Source: Dokdonella_A sp963775445
Lineage (GTDB): Bacteria > Pseudomonadota > Gammaproteobacteria > Xanthomonadales > Rhodanobacteraceae
Length of the DNA: 64,000 nt
Assembly (NCBI GenBank): GCA_963775445.1
Contig: CAVZIT010000006.1
Coordinates: forward strand, 806,001-870,000
Direction of reading: 5' to 3'
The position numbers and the translations under genes were made by a program. This document shows, piece after piece, positions 27,641 to 36,741 of this stretch. How positions within the stretch are numbered: the first letter of the stretch is position 1; each line of letters begins with the position of its first letter. The notes under the pieces are model-generated. The model did not search any database and was not told the origin of the DNA. It was given only the letters and a program-made list of their open reading frames with translations.

Positions 27641-27900
27641 GGCCCTTCGACTTCGCGCCTACGGCGCTACGCTCAGGGTGAACGGTGCAAGGGCGCTACG
27701 CTCAGGGCGAACGGTGCAAGGGGCGCTACGCTCAGGGTGAACGGTGCAAGGGCGCTACGCTCAGGGCGAACGGTGCAAGGGGCGCTACGCTCAGGGTGAA
27801 CGGTGCAAGGGGCGCTACGCTCAGCGCGAACGGTGCAAGGGGCGCTACGCTCAGGGCGAACGGTGCAAGGGGCGCTACGCTCAGGACGAACGGCGAAGAG
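27641..27900. repeat. Tandem array of eight ~30-bp units grown from a REP-like element
   Basis: Core GCGCTACGCTCAGGG recurs at 27664, 27693, 27723, 27752, 27782, 27812, 27842 and 27872, with spacings of 29, 30, 29, 30, 30, 30 and 30 bases. One core variant (CAGCGC) and one other (CAGGAC) occur; each unit continues with YGAACGGTGCAAGG. The first unit is fused to a 45-base sequence (27641-27685) that matches 41565-41609 at 42 of 45 positions. There are no spacers, so this is not a CRISPR. The flanks (27516-27640 and 27901-28006) show no gene. Open frames across it are repetitive and unlikely to be genes. Confidence 0.9.
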
Positions 27901-28006
27901 GATCGGTTGTGCCGCAGGCGGATGAGGGGGACCCGGCGTGCGATAGCCGCGGCCTTGGCCTGCGTGGAGCGGGTGAAAGTTCAAGAGCGAGTTTTTCAGC
28001 TGCGCC

Positions 28007-29854
28007 TCAGTGCAATTCGCAGAAACATTGGGCGAATATCCCGTAGCGTTTGCCACGCAATGAATCGATCAACGTTCGGATCTGGACCCACTCGTTGCTG
28101 GCGATAAGCGCGCGCGGCAGACTCCAGCCGCTGGCGCGAACCAAGCGCACCAGCGCGTCGTTGTTGCTGAGATTCAACGCGAAACTCTCCCAGGCCGAGA
28201 GCGTCCTTTCGACATAGGTCACGCGGTAACTGCTGCCGAGATTTGCGTGTGACGCCGCGGATGCAATGGCCTCGTTGAGACTTCCAAGTCTGTCGACCAG
28301 ACCGCGATCCCTGGCTTGACTGCCACTCCACACCCGACCTTGCGCGATGGCGTCGATCTGCGCCGGCGTGCGTTGGCGCGCCCTGGCGACGCGTCCGACG
28401 AATTGGCGATACCCACGTTGAATCACGCTGGTCAGTATCGATTCGAATTCGGGAGACAAGGGACGCCGGATGTCCATCGCATCTGCCAATGGCGACGTGC
28501 CGACTCCGTCGACATGAATGCCAAGCTTCGCCAGCGTGTCGGGAATCGTGACAAACAACCCGAAAATGCCAATCGAGCCGGTGATGGTGTTGGGTTCGGC
28601 CCAGATCTCGTTGGCATTCATTGAAATCCAGTAGCCACCGCTCGCTGCGACATCGCCCATGGACACGATCACCGGCTTTCCGGCCGCTCGCATTTGCGCG
28701 ACTTCACGTCGAATCATCTCCGAGGCAGTGGCGTCTCCACCGGGCGAATCGACGCGCAGCACAAGCGCCTTGACCCGTTGGTCCTCGCGCGCGGCTCGTA
28801 TCAGTTCGGCCGTGGATTTGCCCCCGATCGAGCCTTGCGGACGCTCGCCTGCCATGATTTCGCCCTGCGCGACGACGATGGCCACCTCCGCTCCCGCGAT
28901 ATTCGGTGTTGCGCGCGCATCTGGCAGGTAGTCCTTGTAGTCGACCTGACGGAAGCTGTCGCCGCGCGCATCCGGGGCACCAAGTTTGCGCAACAAGGCC
29001 CGCGCGTCGGCACGGGTGGCGAGGCCATCAACGAGCTTCTCATCGAGCGCGAGTTTGGCAAGATCACCCCCGTGCGCGTTCACCCGATCTGCCGCGTGCG
29101 CAATGTCGTCGGCGAGTGTGCCGGCATCGACCTTGCGCAGCTGCGCGATCTGATCGAGATAGTCCTGCCAGATGCCGCCCATCCAGTATCGAGATGCTTC
29201 CTTGGCCGCGTCCGATGCCTGGTTGAGCACGTACGGCTCGGCAGCCGATTTGTACTGGCCGACGCGAATCAGATGCACGTCGACCCCGAGTTTGTCGAGC
29301 GCGTCCTTGTAATAACTGCGATAACTGGCCAGTCCCTCGAGCATGACCGCTCCTTCCGGATCGAGCAGGATGCGGTTTGCGTGAGCGGCCAGCAGATACG
29401 AATTCTGATCCATTCCCGCGGATACGGCGACGATTTCCTTGCCCGATTTACGAAAGCGGTCGAGTGCCGCACCGAGATCGCTTGCCGTGGCCAGACCAAT
29501 GCCGCTGATCCCGTCCGGCACAAGCACCATGCGCTCGATACGCGAATCCTTGGCCGCGGCATCGATTACATGCAGCAGATCGCGCAACTGCACTTCCTTG
29601 ACTCCATCGCCGCTGAGGTTGGCGAGCGCGCGCTCTGCCGGGTCGACGCTGTACTGCTCGACAATCGCGCCCTTCGGGTCGAGGACCAACGCGGTGTGCG
29701 GCAAAAGGATGGGTGGGGCGGAGAACAGCCAGCCGAGCAGCAAGCCCAGCAGCAGCAGGAACAGGATATTGAATACGAGCAGGCGCGTGAAATTGAGCGC
29801 ATCCCACACGCTACGCAACGTACGATAGATGGCGCCGCGCTGGTTCTCGGGCAT
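28007..29854 (-). CDS. sppA: Signal peptide peptidase SppA, 67K type
   Basis: The 615-residue product matches the E. coli SppA length. ATG 29854 is chosen over one eight codons upstream because GGAGG lies 5 bases before it. A single N-terminal membrane segment (L-V-F-N-I-L-F-L-L-L-L-G-L-L-L-G-W-L-F) anchors it in the inner membrane with the body in the periplasm. Both halves of the duplicated S49 fold are present: the general-base Lys in G-Q-Y-K-S-A-A-E-P in the N-terminal half, and the nucleophile Ser in D-V-A-A-S-G-G-Y-W in the C-terminal half. It degrades cleaved signal peptides. Its start faces the hairpin pair at 30081-30158. Confidence 0.95.
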   Translation of the reverse strand: MPENQRGAIYRTLRSVWDALNFTRLLVFNILFLLLLGLLLGWLFSAPPILLPHTALVLDPKGAIVEQYSVDPAERALANLSGDGVKEVQLRDLLHVIDAAAKDSRIERMVLVPDGISGIGLATASDLGAALDRFRKSGKEIVAVSAGMDQNSYLLAAHANRILLDPEGAVMLEGLASYRSYYKDALDKLGVDVHLIRVGQYKSAAEPYVLNQASDAAKEASRYWMGGIWQDYLDQIAQLRKVDAGTLADDIAHAADRVNAHGGDLAKLALDEKLVDGLATRADARALLRKLGAPDARGDSFRQVDYKDYLPDARATPNIAGAEVAIVVAQGEIMAGERPQGSIGGKSTAELIRAAREDQRVKALVLRVDSPGGDATASEMIRREVAQMRAAGKPVIVSMGDVAASGGYWISMNANEIWAEPNTITGSIGIFGLFVTIPDTLAKLGIHVDGVGTSPLADAMDIRRPLSPEFESILTSVIQRGYRQFVGRVARARQRTPAQIDAIAQGRVWSGSQARDRGLVDRLGSLNEAIASAASHANLGSSYRVTYVERTLSAWESFALNLSNNDALVRLVRASGWSLPRALIASNEWVQIRTLIDSLRGKRYGIFAQCFCELH

Positions 29855-30080
29855 TGCATCCTCCAACTGGGTGGGCACGACGCGTGCCGACCGGGAGGCA
29901 AGCGTAGCCCAAGGCGGTGATCACCAACAGGTGCGATCCGGGCGCGCCACGGCAAAATCCGGACACTGTCGAGGACTCATCGGCAATGCCATTTTCGGTG
30001 CTTTAGGAAAGCTCTGAACAAACTCATCCCGGGTTTGCCAGAGCACGCCGAGTCAGGCACATGTCCGAACTCGGCTCCGC

Positions 30081-30158
30081 CAAATCAAGCGCTTGCGCGC
30101 TTGATTTGCGGCGGCCCGTCCTTGGCCCACGGAAACTCTGATCAGAATCGGAGTTTCC
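30081..30158. repeat. Two adjacent perfect hairpins between the MATE gene and sppA
   Basis: 30081-30108 is a 12-bp perfect stem with loop TTGC. 30131-30158 is a second 12-bp stem (one T-G pair) with loop CAGA, and it ends immediately at the MATE stop codon. Both lie downstream of the MATE gene on the minus strand, so they may end or stabilise its transcript before sppA. There is no long T run after either stem, so a transcript-stability or Rho-related role is as likely as intrinsic termination. Nothing else was seen in 29855-30080. Confidence 0.7.
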
Positions 30159-31532
30159 CTAGCGGGCGAGCGCCACCGGCTTGGCGGAAGCAGGACGCGC
30201 AAGCGTCCAGAAACGGGCCAACAACAGGACCGCCGCAACCGAAAGGCCAGCGATAAGGCCCATCCACATCCCACGCGCGCCGAGTCCGCGATCGAAGGCG
30301 AGCCACCAACCAACCGTCATGCCGACGCCCCAATAGGCAAACGTCGTCACCAGCATCGGTATGCGCGTGTCCTTGAGGCCGCGCAAGGCGCCGTTTGCGG
30401 CAACCTGGATGCCGTCGGAAAACTGGAACATCGCCGCCAGCACCAGTAGTTGCGAAGCGAGCGCGATCACGGCCGGATCGTGCGTGTAAAGGCCGGCGAT
30501 CCGGCCGGGAAGACCGAACATGAGCGTCGCCGATATCGCCTGCGTTGCAAGTGTCAGCAACATGCCGCCGAAGCCCGCATATCGCACAGCGCTCGCGTCA
30601 CCGCAGCCGGCCGCATGGCCAACACGCACCGTGGTCGCCATGGCCAGACCAAGTGGCACCATGAAGGCCACAGACGCCACGTTGATCGCAATCTGGTGGC
30701 TGGCAATGACATCGGCGCCGAGGCGTCCCATGGCAAGCGCAACAGCCACGAAGAGGCTGGCCTCCATGAACACCGACACGCCCATCGGCAGACCAATGTG
30801 AAGCAGTTCTCCAATCAGTCGCGCATCGGGCCGACCGATTCGCGCATTGAGACCGAGGTCGCGGTAATGGCGTCTGCGGCGCAGGTACACGGCAAATGAA
30901 ATGGTCTGGATCCACAGTACGCTGGCAGTCGCCATTCCGCTGCCCAGCGCCCCCAGGCGCGGCACACCGAGACGCCCGTACATCAGCACATAACCGAGCG
31001 GGCCGAGCAGCACAAGCCCGAGCACACCGAAATACATGGTGGGACGAGTCAGTCCGAGGCCTTCGCTCAGTCCCCGCAGCGCGAAGAAAACCGCGAGCGC
31101 AGGCGCACCGAATGCAATCGCGTGCAGAAAGCGGCGCACATTCGGCACCAACCCGGGGGCAACGCCGATCAGGACCGTGAGGCGGGGACCGAGAAAAAAG
31201 ACCGCCAGCAGAAGAATCAGGCCGAGCCCGATGGCAAGCCACAAGGCCTGGCGGAAAAGATGCGCAATCTCGCCGCGGCGTCCGGCGCCGTTCAACTGCG
31301 CCACGGAGGGTGGAAGGGCCATCATGAGACCTATCGCTGCAACGATCGCGAGCGTCCAGATGCTGGCCCCTACCGCGACTGCACCGAGCGTCGCCGCATC
31401 GAGATGCCCGGCCAGCAATGTATCGACGACGTTCATGCCAATCGCCGACAGCTGACCGAGCACCAACGGCAGCGCAAGGCGCACAGTGGCTTGCAGCTCG
31501 CGCGCAAGGCGCGGCCGGAGAGCGGGCATCAT
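30159..31532 (-). CDS. MATE-family multidrug efflux transporter (NorM-like)
   Basis: The 457-residue polytopic inner-membrane protein has about 12 hydrophobic helices in two related halves. The opening L-A-L-P-L-V-L-G-Q-L and N-V-V-D-T-L-L-A-G-H-L are MATE signatures, with M-P-L-G-L-A-M-A-T-T-V-R-V-G in the second half. Members export cationic drugs, dyes or metabolites in exchange for Na+ or H+. The closest named type is NorM/YdhE, but substrate cannot be assigned. ATG 31532 and 31529 are both possible starts. It is upstream of sppA in the same direction, separated by ~300 bases with two strong hairpins. Confidence 0.9.
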   Translation of the reverse strand: MMPALRPRLARELQATVRLALPLVLGQLSAIGMNVVDTLLAGHLDAATLGAVAVGASIWTLAIVAAIGLMMALPPSVAQLNGAGRRGEIAHLFRQALWLAIGLGLILLLAVFFLGPRLTVLIGVAPGLVPNVRRFLHAIAFGAPALAVFFALRGLSEGLGLTRPTMYFGVLGLVLLGPLGYVLMYGRLGVPRLGALGSGMATASVLWIQTISFAVYLRRRRHYRDLGLNARIGRPDARLIGELLHIGLPMGVSVFMEASLFVAVALAMGRLGADVIASHQIAINVASVAFMVPLGLAMATTVRVGHAAGCGDASAVRYAGFGGMLLTLATQAISATLMFGLPGRIAGLYTHDPAVIALASQLLVLAAMFQFSDGIQVAANGALRGLKDTRIPMLVTTFAYWGVGMTVGWWLAFDRGLGARGMWMGLIAGLSVAAVLLLARFWTLARPASAKPVALAR

Positions 31533-31700
31533 CGAAGACCTGGGTAAATCCTGAGACCACGCAGTTTACGACCTGTCGTCCGCGGCGACGCGCGAAACAG
31601 GGCATAATTTTCAGAACGGCGTGCGCGAGTTGACGTCGGGCTTGCGCGATGGCGCTGCGCGAGTGCGTCGTTGTGGGGTAACTGATCGAGCCGGACCGCA

Positions 31701-32927
31701 TTGCATTGTGCTTGCACGGTGCACCGGAGGACGCTGGAGGAACAAGAGATCGACGCGACGCCGCAATTGCCGACGGAAACCGCGCCGCCCTGCGCCAACT
31801 GCGGCGCGCCGATGTTCGGCCCGTATTGTTATGCGTGCGGGCAGCCGCGCAAAGGCATGATCCGGCATCTGGCCAGCGTGATGTCGGATGTGGCCGACAC
31901 CATCTTCAACATCGATTCGCGCGTCTTCCATACGCTGCTGCCGCTGTATCTGCGACCCGGCTTCCTGACCAACGAATACATTGCAGGGCGGCGCGTAAGG
32001 TATGTCACGCCTTTTCGGCTGTTCTTCTTCCTCAGCCTGATCGCGTTTTTTGCGATCCAGTACAGCGTCGATCTGGGCGAAGGAAACATGAATGTCATCG
32101 GCCCCAATGGCGATGTCGTTCATATCGCATCGAACGATGCGTCGATCGAGGGGGCTCAGACAGAGGCAGAGGTCAAACAGCGCCTCGACGGCGCGATCTC
32201 CGGGCTGGAGAATGCGCGCAATGCGCCGGGAACGCCTGCAATCGCGCGCGCCAAGATCCTCAAGGCGGAGCAGCGCCTGCAGGAGAGGGCTGTCCAGCGC
32301 GAGGCATGGCTCAAGTCGAAAGAGGAAGCCGAAGCACATGGCAAGCCTGCGCCACCCGATCCACAGATGCTATGGATAAACGGGGAGCCTTGGGATCTGG
32401 ACAAGCATCCATTGCACGTTAGCTGGTTGCCGGCTCCGGCCAATGCGAAGCTGAACGAAATCGCGCGACACATGCGCGACAACGTGCAAGCCGCCAGACA
32501 CGATCCGCGTCATTTTTTCGCTGGCGTGTTTTCGGTCATGCCGCAAACGCTGGTCGTGCTGATGCCGCTGTTCGCAGTCCTGCTCAAGATCTTCTATATC
32601 TTCAAGCGCCGCCTTTACATGGAGCACCTCATGGTGGCACTGCACAGCCATGCGTTCCTGTTCCTTTCGTTCCTGCTGCTGTGCGTTCTGAGCCTGTTAC
32701 GAACTTGGGCAGCGACCGGCGCGGCCTGGCTCTCGGCGCCCTTGGGATTGGCCGAGGCGGCCGTCTGGACGTGGCTGCCGATTTATCTGTTGTTGATGCA
32801 AAAACGGGTCTATCGCCAAGGCTGGTTCATGACCGTCATCAAGTATTGTCTCGTCGGTATTTCGTACATGGTGATGATCGGCATAGGGCTCGCGGGCGCA
32901 GTCCTTGCGAGTCTGGCCCTCGTGTGA
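31701..32927 (+). CDS. DUF3667 membrane protein with N-terminal zinc ribbon
   Basis: The protein opens with a zinc ribbon C-A-N-C-G-A-P-M-F-G-P-Y-C-Y-A-C-G-Q, then R-H-L-A-S-V-M-S-D and P-G-F-L-T-N-E-Y-I-A-G-R-R-V-R-Y-V-T-P-F-R-L, the hallmark of DUF3667. A hydrophobic helix follows, then a ~150-residue soluble insert, then three to four C-terminal helices. The start is uncertain: no ATG precedes the ribbon. TTG 31701, GTG 31719 and TTG 31767 are candidates, while the only good ribosome site (GGAGG, 31736-31740) sits 8 bases before an ATC. The longest form is given (408 aa). Function unknown; likely inner membrane. Confidence 0.8.
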   Translation: MHCACTVHRRTLEEQEIDATPQLPTETAPPCANCGAPMFGPYCYACGQPRKGMIRHLASVMSDVADTIFNIDSRVFHTLLPLYLRPGFLTNEYIAGRRVRYVTPFRLFFFLSLIAFFAIQYSVDLGEGNMNVIGPNGDVVHIASNDASIEGAQTEAEVKQRLDGAISGLENARNAPGTPAIARAKILKAEQRLQERAVQREAWLKSKEEAEAHGKPAPPDPQMLWINGEPWDLDKHPLHVSWLPAPANAKLNEIARHMRDNVQAARHDPRHFFAGVFSVMPQTLVVLMPLFAVLLKIFYIFKRRLYMEHLMVALHSHAFLFLSFLLLCVLSLLRTWAATGAAWLSAPLGLAEAAVWTWLPIYLLLMQKRVYRQGWFMTVIKYCLVGISYMVMIGIGLAGAVLASLALV

Positions 32928-33005
32928 TCATCCGCCGATGCGCCGTGGAGGCTGATCTTTCCCAACACCGCGCTCCGCGGCCTACGGAACCGACCTTATC
33001 GGCCG

Positions 33006-33218
33006 TTGTGCACAGCACCCAGCATGCTGCGCCTGCGCGTCAGCTCGTTCATCAAACACCCGGATCGGTGCGCCAAGCGCAATTCAATTCATTGATTCAA
33101 GGACGTTATTTCAAACTGATTAAATTTTCACCAAGCCAAGTCGCCGCGCGTCATGGCGCCCTCAAATCGCGCTTCGAACGCACTCATCCACAGACTTATC
33201 CACTGCGGTTGTGGATAA
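33006..33218. promoter_or_regulatory. DnaA-box cluster with AT-rich stretch upstream of priA
   Basis: Three DnaA-box-like nonamers lie at 33184-33192 (TCATCCACA, 8/9), 33196-33204 (TTATCCACT, 8/9) and 33210-33218 (TGTGGATAA, a perfect box on the minus strand). A further relaxed box TTGTGCACA is at 33006-33014. Between them 33081-33135 is strikingly AT-rich for this genome. This ~470-base gap (32928-33401) holds no gene. It could be a DnaA-controlled promoter for priA, a DnaA-titration site, or a cryptic origin-like element. dnaA/dnaN are not nearby, which argues against the main origin. Confidence 0.5.
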
Positions 33219-33401
33219 CGGGAAAATCCATACGGTTCTAATGAGTTGGTCCATTTTCCTGAAGGTTTCCTCAGAAACCAATTGCAAGTTCCCGGCGCCG
33301 GCAGGTCCGGAACCTCGGCCACCCGCTGCCAGCGGCACCGGAATGGGTCCTGACGCGCGTGGACACCCTTGGCCCTGGAGCCCGCAAACCGCGGCGTCGC
33401 T

Positions 33402-35579
33402 ATGACGTCGATCCTGCGCGTCGCCGTTCCGCTGCCGCTCGCACAGCTATTCGACTACCGCGCACCCGAAGGTGCTCCACCGGCACCCGGTTGCCGGGTG
33501 CTGGTGCCGTTCGGACCGCGACGACTCGTAGGGGTCGTGGTCGAATCCGGATCATTGGCAGCGCCTTCGGGTCTGCAATTGAAACCGGTCTTGCGCGTGC
33601 TCGATCCGGTGCCGCTCGCGAGCGACGAATGGTGGGCCACGCTGCAATGGGCCGCGCGTTACTACCAGCATCCATTTGGCGAAGTCGTCGCGAGTGCGTT
33701 TCCAGCCGCACTACGCTCGCCGCGTCCGCTACCCGAGTCCGGGCTTGCAGGCATCGCCCTGACGGCAGCAGGCGAGATCGCATGTCGCGATCCGAAACGC
33801 CGCCGCGGTACGCGCATCGACGCTTTGCTCGAGCTCCTGACGCAAGGTGCGAGGAGCACAGCGGCGCTCGATCGCGCGCTGCCGGGATGGCGCAGCGGCG
33901 CGCGCACACTGAGGTCGCGCGGCTGGATCGAAGCACGACAGTTGCCTACGTCATCCGCGGCGATCGCTGCGGTCGTCGCACCCGAGCTCAACACGGAGCA
34001 ACGCGCCGCGCTGGCGGGTGTTGGCGCCGCGCCAGCGGGATTTGCGCCGTTCCTGCTCGACGGCGTGACCGGTAGCGGCAAGACCGAGGTATATCTGGCG
34101 CTCATCGCGAAGTGCCTTGCCCTGGGCCGCCAAGCCCTTACGCTGGTGCCGGAAATCGCGTTGACGCCGCAGATGCTGCGGCGCTTTCGGGAACGCCTTG
34201 GCGTCGAGATCACCGCGCTGCATTCGGGCTTGACTGACCTCGAGCGTGCGCGCGCATGGCTTGCGGCCGCGCGCGGCGAGGCGAACGTCATCCTCGGCAC
34301 GCGTTCGGCCGCATTGGTGCCATTGCCGCGCGCGGGCCTCGTGATCGTCGACGAAGAGCACGATCTGTCCTACAAGCAGCAGGACGGCTTTCGATATCAC
34401 GCGCGCGATCTGGCGGTGATGCGCGCCAAGTTCCTGGCGGTTCCGGTTGTGCTCGGTTCGGCTACGCCGTCGCTCGAAAGCCTGGCCAATACCTCGACCG
34501 GTCGCTATCGACATCTGCGCCTGACGGCGCGTGCAGGCGACGCGCGCGTACCGAGGAGCCAGGTCATCGACATACGACGACAACAGCTCACCGATGGGCT
34601 GGCAGCTCCAACGCTTGCTGCGCTGGATGCCTGTCTTGAGCGCGGTGAAACCGCACTGGTCTTCAAGAATCGGCGTGGCTACGCACCGGTACTCATGTGC
34701 CATGACTGCGGGTGGGCCGGGCGATGTTCCGCCTGCGAGCGCCCGATGACCTGGCATCGGATGGCCGATCTTTTGCGTTGTCATCATTGCGGGCGTACCC
34801 AGCGCGTGCCAAGCGCCTGCCCGGACTGCGGCGCGCTGACGCTCAAGCCACAGGGAGTCGGCACCGAACGGATCGAGCGATCGCTGGAGCAGCGTTATCC
34901 GGACATCCCCGTCCTGCGTGTCGATCGCGACACGATACGCGGAGGGCGTGCAGCGCGCGAGGCGACGCTGGACCGCCTCGACGACAGCGGGCCGCGCATT
35001 CTGATCGGCACCCAGATGTTGGCCAAGGGCCACGACCTGCCCCAGCTCACGCTGGTAATCGTGGTCGGAGTGGATGAAGGCCTCTACAGCGTCGATTTTC
35101 GCGCATCCGAGCACCTCGGTCAGTTGATCGTGCAAGTCGCAGGTCGCGCGGGTCGTGCCGACAAGCCAGGCTTGGTCTTGTTGCAAACCCACCATCCCGA
35201 TCATCCGCTTCTGACCGCGCTTCTCGCCGGCGGATATCACGCGCTTGCGAAATCGTTGCTCGACGAACGCCAAGCCGCGAACCTGCCGCCATACACTCAT
35301 CTCGCCCTGCTAAGGGCCAGCGCAAAGCGATTGGATCCGGTCAACGCGTTCCTTGCGCACGCGGCGGAAAGTGCGACCGGTCCGATCAGGGTTCACGGTC
35401 CGCTGCCGGCTCCGATGCCGCTGCGCGGTGGGGTTCATCGCGCCCAACTCCTGATAGAGGCCGACGAGCGTGCGGTCATGCAGGCGTTTCTGCCCGATTG
35501 GCTCGATCATTTGCGAAACGGGCCGCCACACCGCGGCGTACGCTGGTCCATCGATGTCGATCCGGTCGATTTGTATTGA
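33402..35579 (+). CDS. priA: Primosomal replication restart helicase PriA
   Basis: The 725-residue superfamily-2 helicase reloads the replisome at stalled forks. The N-terminal DNA-binding part is followed by Walker A G-V-T-G-S-G-K-T-E-V-Y and D-E-E-H (Walker B, D-E-x-H type). The zinc region has C-H-D-C-G-W-A-G-R-C-S-A-C and C-H-H-C-G ... C-P-D-C-G inserted between helicase lobes. Late motifs G-T-Q-M-L-A-K-G-H-D and Q-V-A-G-R-A-G-R-A are intact. Start ATG 33402 is preferred over an in-frame codon 11 positions earlier because M-T-S-I-L-R-V-A-V-P-L-P is family-like. It converges on rpoH. Confidence 0.95.
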   Translation: MTSILRVAVPLPLAQLFDYRAPEGAPPAPGCRVLVPFGPRRLVGVVVESGSLAAPSGLQLKPVLRVLDPVPLASDEWWATLQWAARYYQHPFGEVVASAFPAALRSPRPLPESGLAGIALTAAGEIACRDPKRRRGTRIDALLELLTQGARSTAALDRALPGWRSGARTLRSRGWIEARQLPTSSAAIAAVVAPELNTEQRAALAGVGAAPAGFAPFLLDGVTGSGKTEVYLALIAKCLALGRQALTLVPEIALTPQMLRRFRERLGVEITALHSGLTDLERARAWLAAARGEANVILGTRSAALVPLPRAGLVIVDEEHDLSYKQQDGFRYHARDLAVMRAKFLAVPVVLGSATPSLESLANTSTGRYRHLRLTARAGDARVPRSQVIDIRRQQLTDGLAAPTLAALDACLERGETALVFKNRRGYAPVLMCHDCGWAGRCSACERPMTWHRMADLLRCHHCGRTQRVPSACPDCGALTLKPQGVGTERIERSLEQRYPDIPVLRVDRDTIRGGRAAREATLDRLDDSGPRILIGTQMLAKGHDLPQLTLVIVVGVDEGLYSVDFRASEHLGQLIVQVAGRAGRADKPGLVLLQTHHPDHPLLTALLAGGYHALAKSLLDERQAANLPPYTHLALLRASAKRLDPVNAFLAHAAESATGPIRVHGPLPAPMPLRGGVHRAQLLIEADERAVMQAFLPDWLDHLRNGPPHRGVRWSIDVDPVDLY

Positions 35580-35634
35580 ACGACCGTGGAAATGCGGGAG
35601 GGTGGTCAATCGCAACGCGACAAGGGCACCAACG

Positions 35635-35657
35635 AAAACGGCCCCTTGCGGGGCCGT
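35635..35657 (-). terminator. Intrinsic terminator of rpoH
   Basis: ACGGCCCC (35638-35645) pairs with GGGGCCGT (35650-35657) around the tetraloop TTGC. Read on the minus strand it is followed by TTTTCG. It lies just after the rpoH stop (35686 side) and before the end of priA. The plus strand has no T run, so it mainly serves rpoH. Confidence 0.8.
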
Positions 35658-35685
35658 CGCTGATCGCACACTCGAAAAGGCGAGA

Positions 35686-36546
<861 letters not shown>

Positions 36547-36569
36547 CCGTTTCCTCCAGAGAAGAGGGC

Positions 36570-36594
36570 TGGCACTCCCTTAGTGAGAGTGCCA
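36570..36594. promoter_or_regulatory. CIRCE-like operator upstream of rpoH
   Basis: TGGCACTC (36570-36577) and GAGTGCCA (36587-36594) are exact inverted repeats around a 9-base spacer. This matches the architecture and core (GCACTC-N9-GAGTGC) of CIRCE, the HrcA-repressor site known from groE and dnaK promoters. It overlaps the 5' leader of rpoH, immediately before the ribosome site, where bound HrcA could block transcription. Confidence 0.8.
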
Positions 36595-36741
36595 AACATC
36601 GCGCGAGTTCCCCTGCATCGAGAGCGCGCGGGACCATAACTGAACTGACCGGTATAGTACTACGAAATGGATTAACGTGGGGCTATTCTGGCACCCGGCC
36701 CCTGAACGAGGAGTGCCACCCAAAGGTGGCGAAATCAGGGA

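Noticed and set aside
27664..27900. Possible CRISPR array
   Set aside because: Repeat units abut with no unique spacers, and no cas genes are nearby.
27685..28107. Open frames across the tandem array encoding repeated C-K-G-R-Y-A-Q-G-E-R
   Set aside because: All frames of the array stay open because of the repeat period; no ribosome site, no family, and base repeats rather than residue conservation.
32928..33401. Main chromosomal replication origin
   Set aside because: DnaA boxes and AT-rich DNA are present, but dnaA, dnaN, rpmH or gidA are not near; kept only as an origin-like finding.
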